6,376 bases of DNA from Nocardioidaceae bacterium (GCA_013813125.1 JACCSH010000092.1:1-6376), one strand, 5' to 3'; counted from the stretch's first letter, positions 1-5,111 are shown. Made by a program: numbers and translations. The notes: generated by a model from the sequence alone, not told the origin.

Positions 1-56
1 GGGAAGAACAACTCTGGGTCCTCATCGAGGCACGCAGAGAGGTGACGCCAATCCAT
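1..56 (-). CDS. whiB1: WhiB1/WblE-type WhiB-family [4Fe-4S] transcriptional regulator, N-terminal fragment
   Basis: The minus strand from the ATG at 56-54 reads MDWRHLSACLDEDPELFF and then runs off the window edge. The pattern MDWRH, a Cys at residue 9 and then EDPELFFP is the hallmark N-terminus of the WhiB1 (mycobacteria) / WblE (Streptomyces) branch. Cys9 is the first of four cysteines that bind a [4Fe-4S] cluster in this family; the other three lie outside the window. Family members are small cytoplasmic proteins of roughly 80-90 residues that bind the primary sigma factor and act as NO-sensitive transcription regulators. The start is supported by an AGAGGAG Shine-Dalgarno 10 nt upstream, and no other Met lies nearby. 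The upstream region carries a CRP-like palindrome. Assignment to the WhiB family is secure; the WhiB1 branch rests on 18 residues only. Confidence 0.88.
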   Translation of the reverse strand, partial: MDWRHLSACLDEDPELFF

Positions 57-66
57 GGCGGTGCAG

Positions 67-73
67 CTCCTCT
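67..73 (-). promoter_or_regulatory. Ribosome binding site of whiB1
   Basis: AGAGGAG read on the minus strand, 10 nt before the ATG at 56-54. It is a strong Shine-Dalgarno match and fixes the WhiB start in a fragment where the rest of the gene cannot be seen. Confidence 0.75.
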
Positions 74-132
74 TCACAATAGGTGGCCGTGCGATCGCAA
101 CGCGCCCGCTCGTCTCGTTCAACGCCAAGTGC

Positions 133-150
133 TCGTGAAGTATTTCACGA
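133..150. promoter_or_regulatory. Candidate CRP/GlxR-type cAMP-receptor operator upstream of whiB1
   Basis: The sequence TCGTGAAGTATTTCACGA is a perfect inverted repeat with 7-bp arms and a 4-nt centre. Written as CGTGA-N6-TCACG it matches the TGTGA-N6-TCACA consensus of CRP-family regulators (CRP of mycobacteria, GlxR of corynebacteria) at all GTGA/TCAC core positions. Its near edge lies 77 bp upstream of the whiB1 start codon, a plausible activator position. The M. tuberculosis whiB1 promoter is known to be controlled by CRP (Rv3676), so the placement is consistent with conserved regulation. Binding itself is inferred. The site could also belong to the divergent gene at 327, although it lies about 165 bp upstream of that promoter. 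Confidence 0.55.
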
Positions 151-250
151 AGCGCAAAGAAGGGCACTCCTTATCAGAAGGCTGATGATCCGACGAAGCG
201 CCCGCGCCGACAGCCTCCAGACACCTACTCAGCGTGACAAATCCCAGACT

Positions 251-280
251 CGGAAGCAAGACCCTGCAACGTCTTGTTCG
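251..280. repeat. Imperfect inverted repeat (hairpin) in the intergenic region
   Basis: CAAGAC at 257-262 and GTCTTG at 271-276 are perfect complements around an 8-nt loop. Flanking bases can extend the stem with bulges: AA (254-255) with TT (277-278), and CG (251-252) with CG (279-280). No T-run follows on either strand, so this is not a typical intrinsic terminator. It could be an operator, a leader hairpin of a long whiB1 5' untranslated region, or chance. Confidence 0.3.
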
Positions 281-314
281 TCACAGCGTACGAGCCCGGT
301 CTAGTTCCCGGCCC

Positions 315-320
315 TAGTCT
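315..320 (+). promoter_or_regulatory. Candidate -10 element (TAGTCT) of a leaderless promoter
   Basis: TAGTCT fits the actinobacterial TANNNT -10 pattern and ends exactly 6 nt before the GTG at 327. Transcription would then begin at, or within a base of, the start codon. There is no Shine-Dalgarno before that GTG, as expected for a leaderless mRNA, a common class in actinobacteria. No recognisable -35 hexamer is present. Confidence 0.5.
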
Positions 321-326
321 GGGTCC

Positions 327-728
327 GTGATCCGTGCGCCGCGGCCCCAGATCCTCGCGGCCAGCATTCTGGTGGCTCTCGAGGCGCTGGGCCTGTTCCT
401 GTTCGCCGCCTTCGAGGTGGCAGGGCTCGACACCGAACGCGTCAGCATCGCTTTGACCACCGGCATCTTCTTCGGCCTGTACGCAGGCGGACTTCTGATT
501 GCATCCGTGGCGCTATGGAGGCTGAAGGGCTGGAGTCGCGGTCCAATCGTGCTCGCCCAGCTGATCCAGCTTGGCGTCGCCTGGAGCTTCGCTGGCGGTG
601 CGACCAGGTGGGTAGCCGTCATACTCGCCACCTGGGCTGTCCTCTGCTTGGGCCTTGTGCTGTCCCCGTCCACAACGGCTGAGATCTACCCGGATAGGGA
701 GCAAGAAGATGACGCTGACCGGGCGTGA
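327..728 (+). CDS. Small four-helix integral membrane protein of unknown function
   Basis: The product has 133 residues and a GTG start. Four hydrophobic stretches predict four transmembrane helices at about residues 9-33, 41-64, 73-92 and 94-113. A basic N-terminus (MIRAPRPQ) and a basic loop between helices 2 and 3 (RLKGWSR, about 65-71) suggest both face the cytoplasm by the positive-inside rule. The C-terminal tail of about 20 residues is soluble and strongly acidic (DREQEDDADR). The RGPIVLAQLIQLGVAW segment resembles conserved small membrane proteins of unknown function in actinobacteria; this is recollection of a style, not a database match. There is no Shine-Dalgarno, and a TAGTCT hexamer 6 nt upstream suggests leaderless translation. 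The gene stands alone, divergent from whiB1 and 198 nt before the next gene. Its function is unknown. The long hydrophobic pattern and G/C third positions support it as real. Confidence 0.78.
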   Translation: MIRAPRPQILAASILVALEALGLFLFAAFEVAGLDTERVSIALTTGIFFGLYAGGLLIASVALWRLKGWSRGPIVLAQLIQLGVAWSFAGGATRWVAVILATWAVLCLGLVLSPSTTAEIYPDREQEDDADRA

Positions 729-795
729 GGACGCGGGATAGACCCAGACGAGCAGCGCCGGGCTCGGGCGAACCTCAAATGGGTCGAATTGCGTC

Positions 796-801
796 TACAG
801 T
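796..801 (+). promoter_or_regulatory. Weak candidate -10 hexamer for the GGDEF-EAL transcript
   Basis: TACAGT fits TANNNT, and transcription would begin near 808-809. No good -35 element lies 16-18 nt upstream (CTCAAA at 774-779 is the nearest). The overlapping TAGTGT at 801-806 is an equally possible -10. If either is used, the GGDEF-EAL mRNA has a leader of roughly 115 nt. Confidence 0.22.
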
Positions 802-808
802 AGTGTCT

Positions 809-871
809 ATGGGCCAGGTGAGGGCGGCGATATCGCCCTTCATCGCAGCGGCACGTCGGTCATCCGAGTAG
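809..871 (+). CDS. Possible 20-residue leader ORF (speculative)
   Basis: An ATG at 809 opens a 20-codon frame (MGQVRAAISPFIAAARRSSE) ending with TAG at 869-871, 55 nt before the GGDEF-EAL start. It would be leaderless if TACAGT at 796-801 is the -10. The product is basic and resembles nothing known to me. The palindrome at 821-839 lies inside it. An ORF this short is easily produced by chance, so it is listed only as a possibility. Confidence 0.12.
   Translation: MGQVRAAISPFIAAARRSSE
821..839. repeat. Palindrome/hairpin in the GGDEF-EAL leader
   Basis: AGGGCG (821-826) and CGCCCT (834-839) are complementary around a 7-nt loop. Alternatively, GGCGATATCGCC (826-837) is a perfect 12-bp palindrome. 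It could be an operator for a dimeric regulator or an RNA hairpin in the mRNA leader. A 12-bp palindrome is expected about once by chance in a window this size, so its position is the only reason to list it. Confidence 0.3.
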
Positions 872-916
872 TTCCTACGGCCACCCGCTCAATGACCGAA
901 CAACATTGCAGTCAGC

Positions 917-920
917 GAGG
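917..920 (+). promoter_or_regulatory. Ribosome binding site that decides the GGDEF-EAL start
   Basis: GAGG ends 6 nt before the ATG at 927. This favours ATG 927 over the in-frame TTG at 906, which has no visible ribosome site. Confidence 0.5.
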
Positions 921-926
921 CAGCAC

Positions 927-3164
927 ATGCACATCGATCTCGACCTGAGGATGTCGGCCGCCCGCTCACCCAGTCTCGAGGAGACGCTGGATCTGCTCGC
1001 CCACACCATCGTCAGCATCCTCGGTTTTGAGTCGGCGTCGATCAGCCTGGTCACCTCTGCGCGCACTGCCACCGTTGTATGTGTTGCCGGTTCCGATGGG
1101 GTGGGCAAAGAACGTGTCGGCACCCAGAACCCGATCGAGCAGTGGGAGCGGTTGCTGGCCTCCAGTCAGCCATGGGGAAAGCTTCTTCGGTTCTCGGACC
1201 CCAAAACCCTTGACCGCGAGTCTCAGCCGACGCCCTCGGTCCCACACTTCTCACCCCCGGATTCGAACCTGAACTGGCGACCTGGCTGCGCACTCTTCGC
1301 ACCCTTGACCGCGAGCGATGGGACGTTGCTGGGTGTCTTGTCAGTCGATGCCCCCGCCGATGGGCAGTTGCCCGGCCAAGAGACGCGGGACTCCCTCGAG
1401 GCGTTCGTCATCTCCGCGGTTCTTGCCATCGAGCATGCTACGTTGCGCGCCCGCGCCGAGAAATCGGAAGCCTTGTTCAAGGAGGTCTTCAACGCGAGCC
1501 CGCTCGGGATGGCCTTGATCGGCGCAGATGGCTCCATGCGGGTCGTCAACGAGGCGATGTGCGCGATACTGGCGCGGCCGGCGCACAAGTTGATCGGAAG
1601 CACGCTGACGCCTTTTCGACACCCGGATGCGGGTCTCGACGACGTCGACCTCTATACAGACGCGCCGCGCGCGCAGATCGTTCGTGAGGTGCAGCGGTAC
1701 TGCCGACCCGACAAGTCAGTCGTCTGGGCCGAGCTCACGACGTCGCATATCAGCGCGAGTGGTATTTCGGTTCTGCAGCTGCGCGACGTGACAGAGGAGA
1801 AGGAGGCGGTCATCCGCCTTCAACACCTCGCCTCCTACGACAACATGACGGAGGTCGCCAACAGATCCCTGTTCTTGTCGCGGCTCCGCGCGGCCGTGAG
1901 GCGGCCACCTGAGAGCCGTTCGCGCTTTGCCTTGCTCTTTCTCGACCTCGACGGTTTCAAACGCATCAACGACGTCTATTCGCACGCTGTTGGCGACCGG
2001 GTCCTCAAGACCGTAGCGCAGCGCTTGTCGACCACCGTGCGTCCCGGGGACACCGTGGCGCGCTGGGGTGGGGACGAGTTCATCGTCTTGGTCGAGAATG
2101 TCGACGACGAACACGCTGTGGCCGCCTTGGCCACCAGGATCGAGAGCGCAGTGTCGCAGCCGATCGCTCTGCGTGGGGACGAGATTCGCATCACGTCCAG
2201 TATCGGGGTGGCGTTCAGCGATCCAGCCGAGCCCAGCACGGCAGAAGCGCTGTTGCGCAATGCCGACTCCGCGATGTACAAGAGCAAGCGCGAGGGCAAG
2301 AGCCGGTTCTCGATCTTTGACGCCTCGTTGAAAGCCCTGGCCGAGCACAACAGCCACGTTGATCAACTGCTGCGCTTGCTGGGGAAAGAGTCGCGGATGG
2401 TCCTGCACTATCAACCAGTACTACGGGTCAGTGACCACAGGATCGTCGCATTTGAGGCTCTTATGCGCCTGCGTGACTCCGATGGCGCACTCCTGTACCC
2501 GTCAGAGTTCATAGCTCAGGCGGCCGACACGGGAGCACTGGTCGGCCTCGAGCACAAGGTTCTGGCGCAGGCGTGCACACAAGCGATGAAGTGGATGGGT
2601 ATGGGCCACGAGCTTCGCGTCTCGGTGAATGTCGGAATCCGCCAGCTCGCCGAGATCGACGACTTCGAAATAGTGGTTCGAAGGACCTTGAGCGGCTCGG
2701 GACTGGCCGCCGAAAAGCTAACCTTTGAGATTACCGAGAACACTCTCCTCGACGTGAACAGCCGGACATTGCGCGGCATGAACAGGATGGCCCAGACGGG
2801 CGTCAACTTCAGCGTGGACGACTTCGGCACCGGGTTCGGGTCTATGACGTACCTGCGGGCGATGCCCATTCACGAGATAAAGATCGATCGCAGCTTTATC
2901 CAAAGTGCATCCAGCGAGCGGGCCGCCGGTGCGATCGTGCGAGCCCACGCCACCTTGGCCGCGCAGCTCGGGGTGCGCTGCGTGGCGGAGGGGGTCGAGA
3001 CCGATGAGCATCACGAGATGGTACGAGGCAACGCGATTGAGCTGGCCCAGGGCTTCCTCTACGGCAAGCCCTTGCCGGCAGCGGCGTTCACGGAGCTGTT
3101 GACCCGCTCCGTCAGTCGCCGGACTTCCGCCGTAGTCCCCACCCAGTTACGTAAGGAAGGTTAG
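927..3164 (+). CDS. GAF-PAS-GGDEF-EAL cyclic-di-GMP cyclase/phosphodiesterase
   Basis: This 745-residue cytosolic protein (no transmembrane segment) is a putative bifunctional enzyme making c-di-GMP from GTP (GGDEF) and hydrolysing it to pGpG (EAL). Domains from ATG 927: GAF about 17-170, PAS about 180-293, GGDEF about 300-463, EAL about 478-730. The cyclase motif GGDEF is intact at 381-385, with the inhibitory I-site RxxD (R372, D375) five residues upstream. In the phosphodiesterase, EAL is at 510-512, and N568, E601, D631-D632, K652, E688 and Q708 occupy the expected metal and catalytic positions with family-like spacing. Two deviations stand in the GGDEF half: MTEVANR replaces LTGLxNR near 307, and SHAVGD replaces GHxxGD. 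GAF and PAS should sense a ligand or redox signal; no heme or flavin motif is evident. ATG 927 has a GAGG ribosome site; TTG 906 is the alternative. The TAG stop overlaps a hairpin shared with convergent sodN. Domain assignment is firm; which activity dominates is not known. Confidence 0.95.
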   Translation: MHIDLDLRMSAARSPSLEETLDLLAHTIVSILGFESASISLVTSARTATVVCVAGSDGVGKERVGTQNPIEQWERLLASSQPWGKLLRFSDPKTLDRESQPTPSVPHFSPPDSNLNWRPGCALFAPLTASDGTLLGVLSVDAPADGQLPGQETRDSLEAFVISAVLAIEHATLRARAEKSEALFKEVFNASPLGMALIGADGSMRVVNEAMCAILARPAHKLIGSTLTPFRHPDAGLDDVDLYTDAPRAQIVREVQRYCRPDKSVVWAELTTSHISASGISVLQLRDVTEEKEAVIRLQHLASYDNMTEVANRSLFLSRLRAAVRRPPESRSRFALLFLDLDGFKRINDVYSHAVGDRVLKTVAQRLSTTVRPGDTVARWGGDEFIVLVENVDDEHAVAALATRIESAVSQPIALRGDEIRITSSIGVAFSDPAEPSTAEALLRNADSAMYKSKREGKSRFSIFDASLKALAEHNSHVDQLLRLLGKESRMVLHYQPVLRVSDHRIVAFEALMRLRDSDGALLYPSEFIAQAADTGALVGLEHKVLAQACTQAMKWMGMGHELRVSVNVGIRQLAEIDDFEIVVRRTLSGSGLAAEKLTFEITENTLLDVNSRTLRGMNRMAQTGVNFSVDDFGTGFGSMTYLRAMPIHEIKIDRSFIQSASSERAAGAIVRAHATLAAQLGVRCVAEGVETDEHHEMVRGNAIELAQGFLYGKPLPAAAFTELLTRSVSRRTSAVVPTQLRKEG

Positions 3165-3176
3165 GGTACGCCTAAC
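3160..3176. terminator. Short hairpin between the convergent stops, possible bidirectional terminator
   Basis: GTTAGG (3160-3165) and CCTAAC (3171-3176) form a 6-bp stem with a 5-nt loop. It fills the whole gap between the GGDEF-EAL stop codon (3162-3164, inside the left arm) and the sodN stop codon (3177-3179). No T-run follows on either strand and the stem is short, so termination would be weak or factor-dependent. The arms resemble half-sites of an iron box, but the spacing does not fit a DtxR/IdeR site. Confidence 0.35.
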
Positions 3177-3575
3177 TCACGCCTGCTTGGTCTCGGCGAA
3201 GATCCGGGCGATCTCGTCGATCCTCGCCAACAACTCCTCGGCCTTTGCGGCGTCGAACGAGTCCTTGGTTCCCGAGGCGCCCGCCAGCTTCGTGGCCTCG
3301 TTGAAGAGCGTGTGCAGCTGGGGGTACTTCTCGAAGTGCGGAGGCTTGAAGTAGTCCGTCCAGAGCACCCACAAGTGGTGCTTGACCAGCTCAGCGCGCT
3401 GCTCCTTGATCAGTATCGCTCGAACCCGGAAGTCGGGGTCGTCGTTGCCCGCGACCTTGCCGATGATCTGTTTGATCGACTCGGCTTCGATACGTGCCTG
3501 GGCCGGGTCATAGACGCCGCAGGGTAGGTCACAGTGGGCAGACACCTCGACGGAACGGAAGAACTTTCTCAACAT
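3177..3575 (-). CDS. sodN: Nickel-dependent superoxide dismutase precursor
   Basis: SodN converts superoxide to oxygen and hydrogen peroxide in the cytoplasm as a homohexamer of four-helix bundles. The precursor has 132 residues: a 13-residue propeptide (MLRKFFRSVEVSA) followed by the diagnostic nickel hook HCDLPCGVYDP. After cleavage His1 (N-terminal amine and side chain), Cys2 and Cys6 bind nickel, and Tyr9 guards the active site; all are present. Glu17 and Arg47 of the mature chain, which position His1 in the Streptomyces enzyme, are also in register. The mature length of 119 residues is close to the usual 117. The start is the ATG at 3575-3573, with GAGAGG 7 nt upstream; an in-frame TTG at 3590 would add five residues and overlap that site. 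The gene is divergent from sodX, which should remove the propeptide, and convergent with the GGDEF-EAL gene. Nickel-dependent expression is usual in the family, but no regulator site was recognised. Confidence 0.97.
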   Translation of the reverse strand: MLRKFFRSVEVSAHCDLPCGVYDPAQARIEAESIKQIIGKVAGNDDPDFRVRAILIKEQRAELVKHHLWVLWTDYFKPPHFEKYPQLHTLFNEATKLAGASGTKDSFDAAKAEELLARIDEIARIFAETKQA

Positions 3576-3582
3576 TGCTAAG

Positions 3583-3588
3583 CCTCTC
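3583..3588 (-). promoter_or_regulatory. Ribosome binding site of sodN
   Basis: GAGAGG on the minus strand, 7 nt before the ATG at 3575. It selects this ATG over the TTG at 3590. This start gives a 13-residue propeptide, close to the 14 residues of Streptomyces SodN. Confidence 0.65.
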
Positions 3589-3628
3589 AATAAGACGATC
3601 GTGAACTGCTCGGAAGTCGCCGTGGGTC

Positions 3629-3638
3629 AGACTAGCCT
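3629..3638. promoter_or_regulatory. Candidate overlapping divergent -10 elements for sodN and sodX
   Basis: AGACTAGCCT contains TAGTCT on the minus strand (3634-3629) and TAGCCT on the plus strand (3633-3638), both fitting TANNNT. Transcription would start about 47 nt before the sodN ATG and about 43 nt before the sodX ATG. TAGTCT is the same hexamer proposed for the membrane protein gene. No good -35 boxes were found, so this is inference from spacing within the 112-nt divergent gap. Confidence 0.3.
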
Positions 3639-3672
3639 CTCGTGCAGACGTGCGCTGTCCTGCGTCCGTGAC

Positions 3673-3679
3673 GAGAGGA
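3673..3679 (+). promoter_or_regulatory. Ribosome binding site that decides the sodX start
   Basis: GAGAGGA ends 8 nt before the ATG at 3688. It supports that start over the in-frame GTG at 3601, which would add 29 Cys/Ser/Arg-rich residues unlike the family. Confidence 0.65.
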
Positions 3680-3687
3680 CGTCGGTC

Positions 3688-4017
3688 ATGGGTCTGCCCC
3701 GATGGGGTTTGGTGGTGGTCCGCGGACGCTCGATGCAGCCAACGCTACGTGAGCGCGACAGGCTGCTCGTTCGGTACGGCGTTGTGCCGACGCTCGGCCA
3801 GCTCGCCGTCGTACGGCTTCCCGACCGCCCGTTGGCGATCAAGCGGGTCACCGGCCGGGAGACCCAGGGCTGGTGGATCGAGCGGGACAACCCAGCTGAG
3901 GGAGTCGACTCGTGGCTGGTGGGAGCGATTGCCGACGATGACGTGGTGGCGGTGGTGAGGTGGCGAGTGTGGCCACCGTCTCGAATGGGCCGGCTGGCGA
4001 GGCAGCGCATCGACTGA
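3688..4017 (+). CDS. sodX: Nickel-type superoxide dismutase maturation protease (S24/S26 signal-peptidase-like)
   Basis: SodX removes the N-terminal propeptide of SodN so that His1 becomes free to bind nickel. The 109-residue product has the Ser/Lys dyad of the S24/S26 peptidases: the nucleophile is Ser15 in GRSMQPTL and the general base is Lys52 in LAIKRVTG. A later RDNP...VDSW segment (about 80-91) corresponds to the conserved Gly/Asp-Asn-Pro and Ser-Asp-Ser region of signal peptidases. Unlike secretory signal peptidases it has no N-terminal membrane anchor, which fits a cytoplasmic substrate. The start at ATG 3688 follows a GAGAGGA ribosome site; the longer frame from GTG 3601 covers the promoter region and is unlikely. 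It lies divergent to sodN, as in Streptomyces, and 36 nt before an oxidoreductase gene that may share its transcript. The arginine-rich C-terminus (RMGRLARQR) is soluble. Confidence 0.93.
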   Translation: MGLPRWGLVVVRGRSMQPTLRERDRLLVRYGVVPTLGQLAVVRLPDRPLAIKRVTGRETQGWWIERDNPAEGVDSWLVGAIADDDVVAVVRWRVWPPSRMGRLARQRID

Positions 4018-4041
4018 GTGCGCTGAAAGTAGTGACGAGAT

Positions 4042-4047
4042 TAGGGT
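4042..4047 (+). promoter_or_regulatory. Possible internal -10 (TAGGGT) just before the oxidoreductase gene
   Basis: TAGGGT ends 6 nt before the ATG at 4054, the same spacing as the leaderless arrangement at 315-329. It could give the oxidoreductase its own leaderless transcript. The same bases (AGGGTGG, 4043-4049) could instead be a ribosome site 4 nt from the start, in a sodX-linked mRNA. The two readings cannot be separated from sequence. Confidence 0.3.
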
Positions 4048-4053
4048 GGCGAA

Positions 4054-5022
4054 ATGCTCACCGCCTACGTCGAGTCGTTCGACGCTGATAATCCGCTGGC
4101 GGGGCTCCGCCTCGGGGACCGTCCGGCGCCGCAACCGCCGGTCGGCTGGACAACTGTCGATGTCAAAGCCGCCGCACTCAACCACCATGACGTGTGGTCG
4201 TTGCGAGGGGTGGGTCTGCGGGCAGACCAGTTGCCGATGACGTTGGGATGTGATGGCGCGGGGATCGACGAGGAAGGCAACGAAGTCGTCGTCCACGCGG
4301 TGGTCAGCAGCCAGGGATGGACCGGTGACGAGACTCTCGACCCCAAGCGTTCCCTGCTCTCGGAGCTGCATCAGGGAACGCTCGCCGAGAAGGTCGTCGT
4401 CCCACGCTCCAACGTGATACCCAAGCCGGCGTCTTTGTCCTTCGAGGAGGCGGCGTGCCTTCCGACGGCGTGGCTGACGGCGTACCGGATGCTCTTCACG
4501 CAGGCCGCGCTCAAACCAGGGGACTCGGTCCTGGTACAGGGCGCTGGTGGCGGAGTGGCGACCGCATTGATCACTCTGGCTCGCTCAGCCGGGATGAGGG
4601 TTTATGCCACCAGCCGTAGCAGTGCTAAGCGCGAGCGAGCCCTTGAGCTGGGCGCTCACGCGGTCTTGGAGCCCGGAGCCCGATTGCCGAGTCGCGTGGA
4701 CGCCGTGATGGAGACGGTGGGTGCCGTGACGTGGAGCCATTCGGTCAAATCGCTACGCCCGGGGGGAACCGTGGTGATATGCGGTGCAACATCTGGGTCG
4801 CAGCCCGACAATGCCGAGCTGACTCGCATCTTCTTCCTGCAACTGCGGGTTCTGGGCTCGACGATGGGAACTCGTGGTGAGCTGGAGTCGCTCGTGAAGA
4901 TGCTCGAGGTGACCGGCGCGCGACCCCTCATCGATCGCGTACTGCCGCTTGATCAAGCGCGCGACGGCTTCACGGCGATGATTGCCGGTGATGTCTTTGG
5001 CAAGATCGTGCTCACTGTCTGA
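4054..5022 (+). CDS. Zinc-independent MDR-family NAD(P)H oxidoreductase (quinone oxidoreductase/enoyl reductase type)
   Basis: The 322-residue product belongs to the medium-chain dehydrogenase/reductase superfamily. An N-terminal GroES-like catalytic domain (about 1-130) contains ALNHHDVW, the position where zinc alcohol dehydrogenases carry a catalytic Cys. The structural four-cysteine zinc lobe is also absent, so the enzyme should be zinc-free like quinone oxidoreductases and enoyl reductases. The EEAACLPTAWLTAYRML stretch (about 130-146) is the typical MDR segment leading into the Rossmann fold, and the dinucleotide-binding glycines are GAGGGVA at 163-169. Arg188 in YATSRSS after the second strand suggests preference for NADPH. 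The substrate cannot be told from sequence. The gene follows sodX by 36 nt, so it may be co-transcribed and serve redox defence, but a hexamer at 4042 could give it its own promoter. It converges on the DUF6104 gene. Length is normal and the frame is intact. Confidence 0.9.
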   Translation: MLTAYVESFDADNPLAGLRLGDRPAPQPPVGWTTVDVKAAALNHHDVWSLRGVGLRADQLPMTLGCDGAGIDEEGNEVVVHAVVSSQGWTGDETLDPKRSLLSELHQGTLAEKVVVPRSNVIPKPASLSFEEAACLPTAWLTAYRMLFTQAALKPGDSVLVQGAGGGVATALITLARSAGMRVYATSRSSAKRERALELGAHAVLEPGARLPSRVDAVMETVGAVTWSHSVKSLRPGGTVVICGATSGSQPDNAELTRIFFLQLRVLGSTMGTRGELESLVKMLEVTGARPLIDRVLPLDQARDGFTAMIAGDVFGKIVLTV

Positions 5023-5043
5023 GCGAGAGGTCCGGCTGCGGCT

Positions 5044-5064
5044 GGCTATGGAGACCGCATGGCC
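5044..5064. terminator. Possible terminator hairpin between convergent genes
   Basis: GGCTATG (5044-5050) can pair with CATGGCC (5058-5064) as a 7-bp stem with one wobble pair and a 7-nt loop. It sits in the 89-nt gap between the convergent oxidoreductase and DUF6104 stops. There is no T-run. High-GC actinobacteria often terminate at such hairpins, but the support here is positional only. Confidence 0.25.
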
Positions 5065-5111
5065 GAGTTGCCGAGCGCCTGGGGGTCCTGATCGAACGCT
5101 TCCCACCAGCG

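Larger units (their letters stand above)
57..326. other. Divergent intergenic region between whiB1 and the membrane protein gene
   Basis: This 270-nt stretch separates two divergently transcribed genes. An open frame of 73 codons (83-304, plus) crosses it, but its Arg/Ser-rich, low-complexity product resembles no protein family and it has no ribosome site, so I treat it as non-coding. It contains the whiB ribosome site, a CRP-like palindrome (133-150), a small inverted repeat (ATCAG at 173-177 and CTGAT at 182-186), a stronger hairpin at 251-280, and the -10 element of the downstream gene at 315-320. No tRNA or known riboswitch was recognised. No clear promoter for whiB1 was found; TTGAAC (122-117, minus) followed 17 nt later by TGCGAT (99-94) is a weak candidate. 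Confidence 0.6.
729..926 (+). other. Leader/intergenic region upstream of the GGDEF-EAL gene
   Basis: No convincing gene lies in these 198 nt. The stretch holds a weak -10-like hexamer (TACAGT, 796-801), a 20-codon ORF starting with ATG at 809, a palindrome (821-839) and the ribosome site of the next gene (917-920). I looked for the conserved core of c-di-GMP riboswitches because of the downstream gene and did not see it. Confidence 0.5.

Noticed and set aside
76..81. TATTGT (minus strand) as the whiB1 -10 element
   Set aside because: Transcription would start at about 69, inside the Shine-Dalgarno at 67-73, and so remove part of the ribosome site.
83..304. 73-codon open frame on the plus strand
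   Set aside because: The product is Arg/Ser-rich with no recognisable family, it has no ribosome site, and it crosses the whiB1 promoter region and the CRP-like palindrome.
729..926. c-di-GMP riboswitch upstream of the GGDEF-EAL gene
   Set aside because: The conserved core of the known c-di-GMP riboswitch classes was not seen.
1716..2414. 232-codon open frame antisense to the GGDEF domain
   Set aside because: Long antisense frames are common in GC-rich genes. The plus-strand protein has clear catalytic motifs throughout, and the antisense product is low complexity.
3160..3176. DtxR/IdeR iron box reading of GTTAGG...CCTAAC
   Set aside because: The arms resemble iron-box half-sites, but their spacing does not fit the 19-bp consensus. 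The site also lies between two stop codons, where it could not act as a normal operator.
3601..3687. N-terminal extension of SodX from GTG 3601
   Set aside because: The added residues do not resemble the family, they cover the divergent promoter, and a good ribosome site supports ATG 3688.
3745..4371. 208-codon antisense frame across sodX and the oxidoreductase
   Set aside because: It overlaps two well-supported genes and has no recognisable domain.
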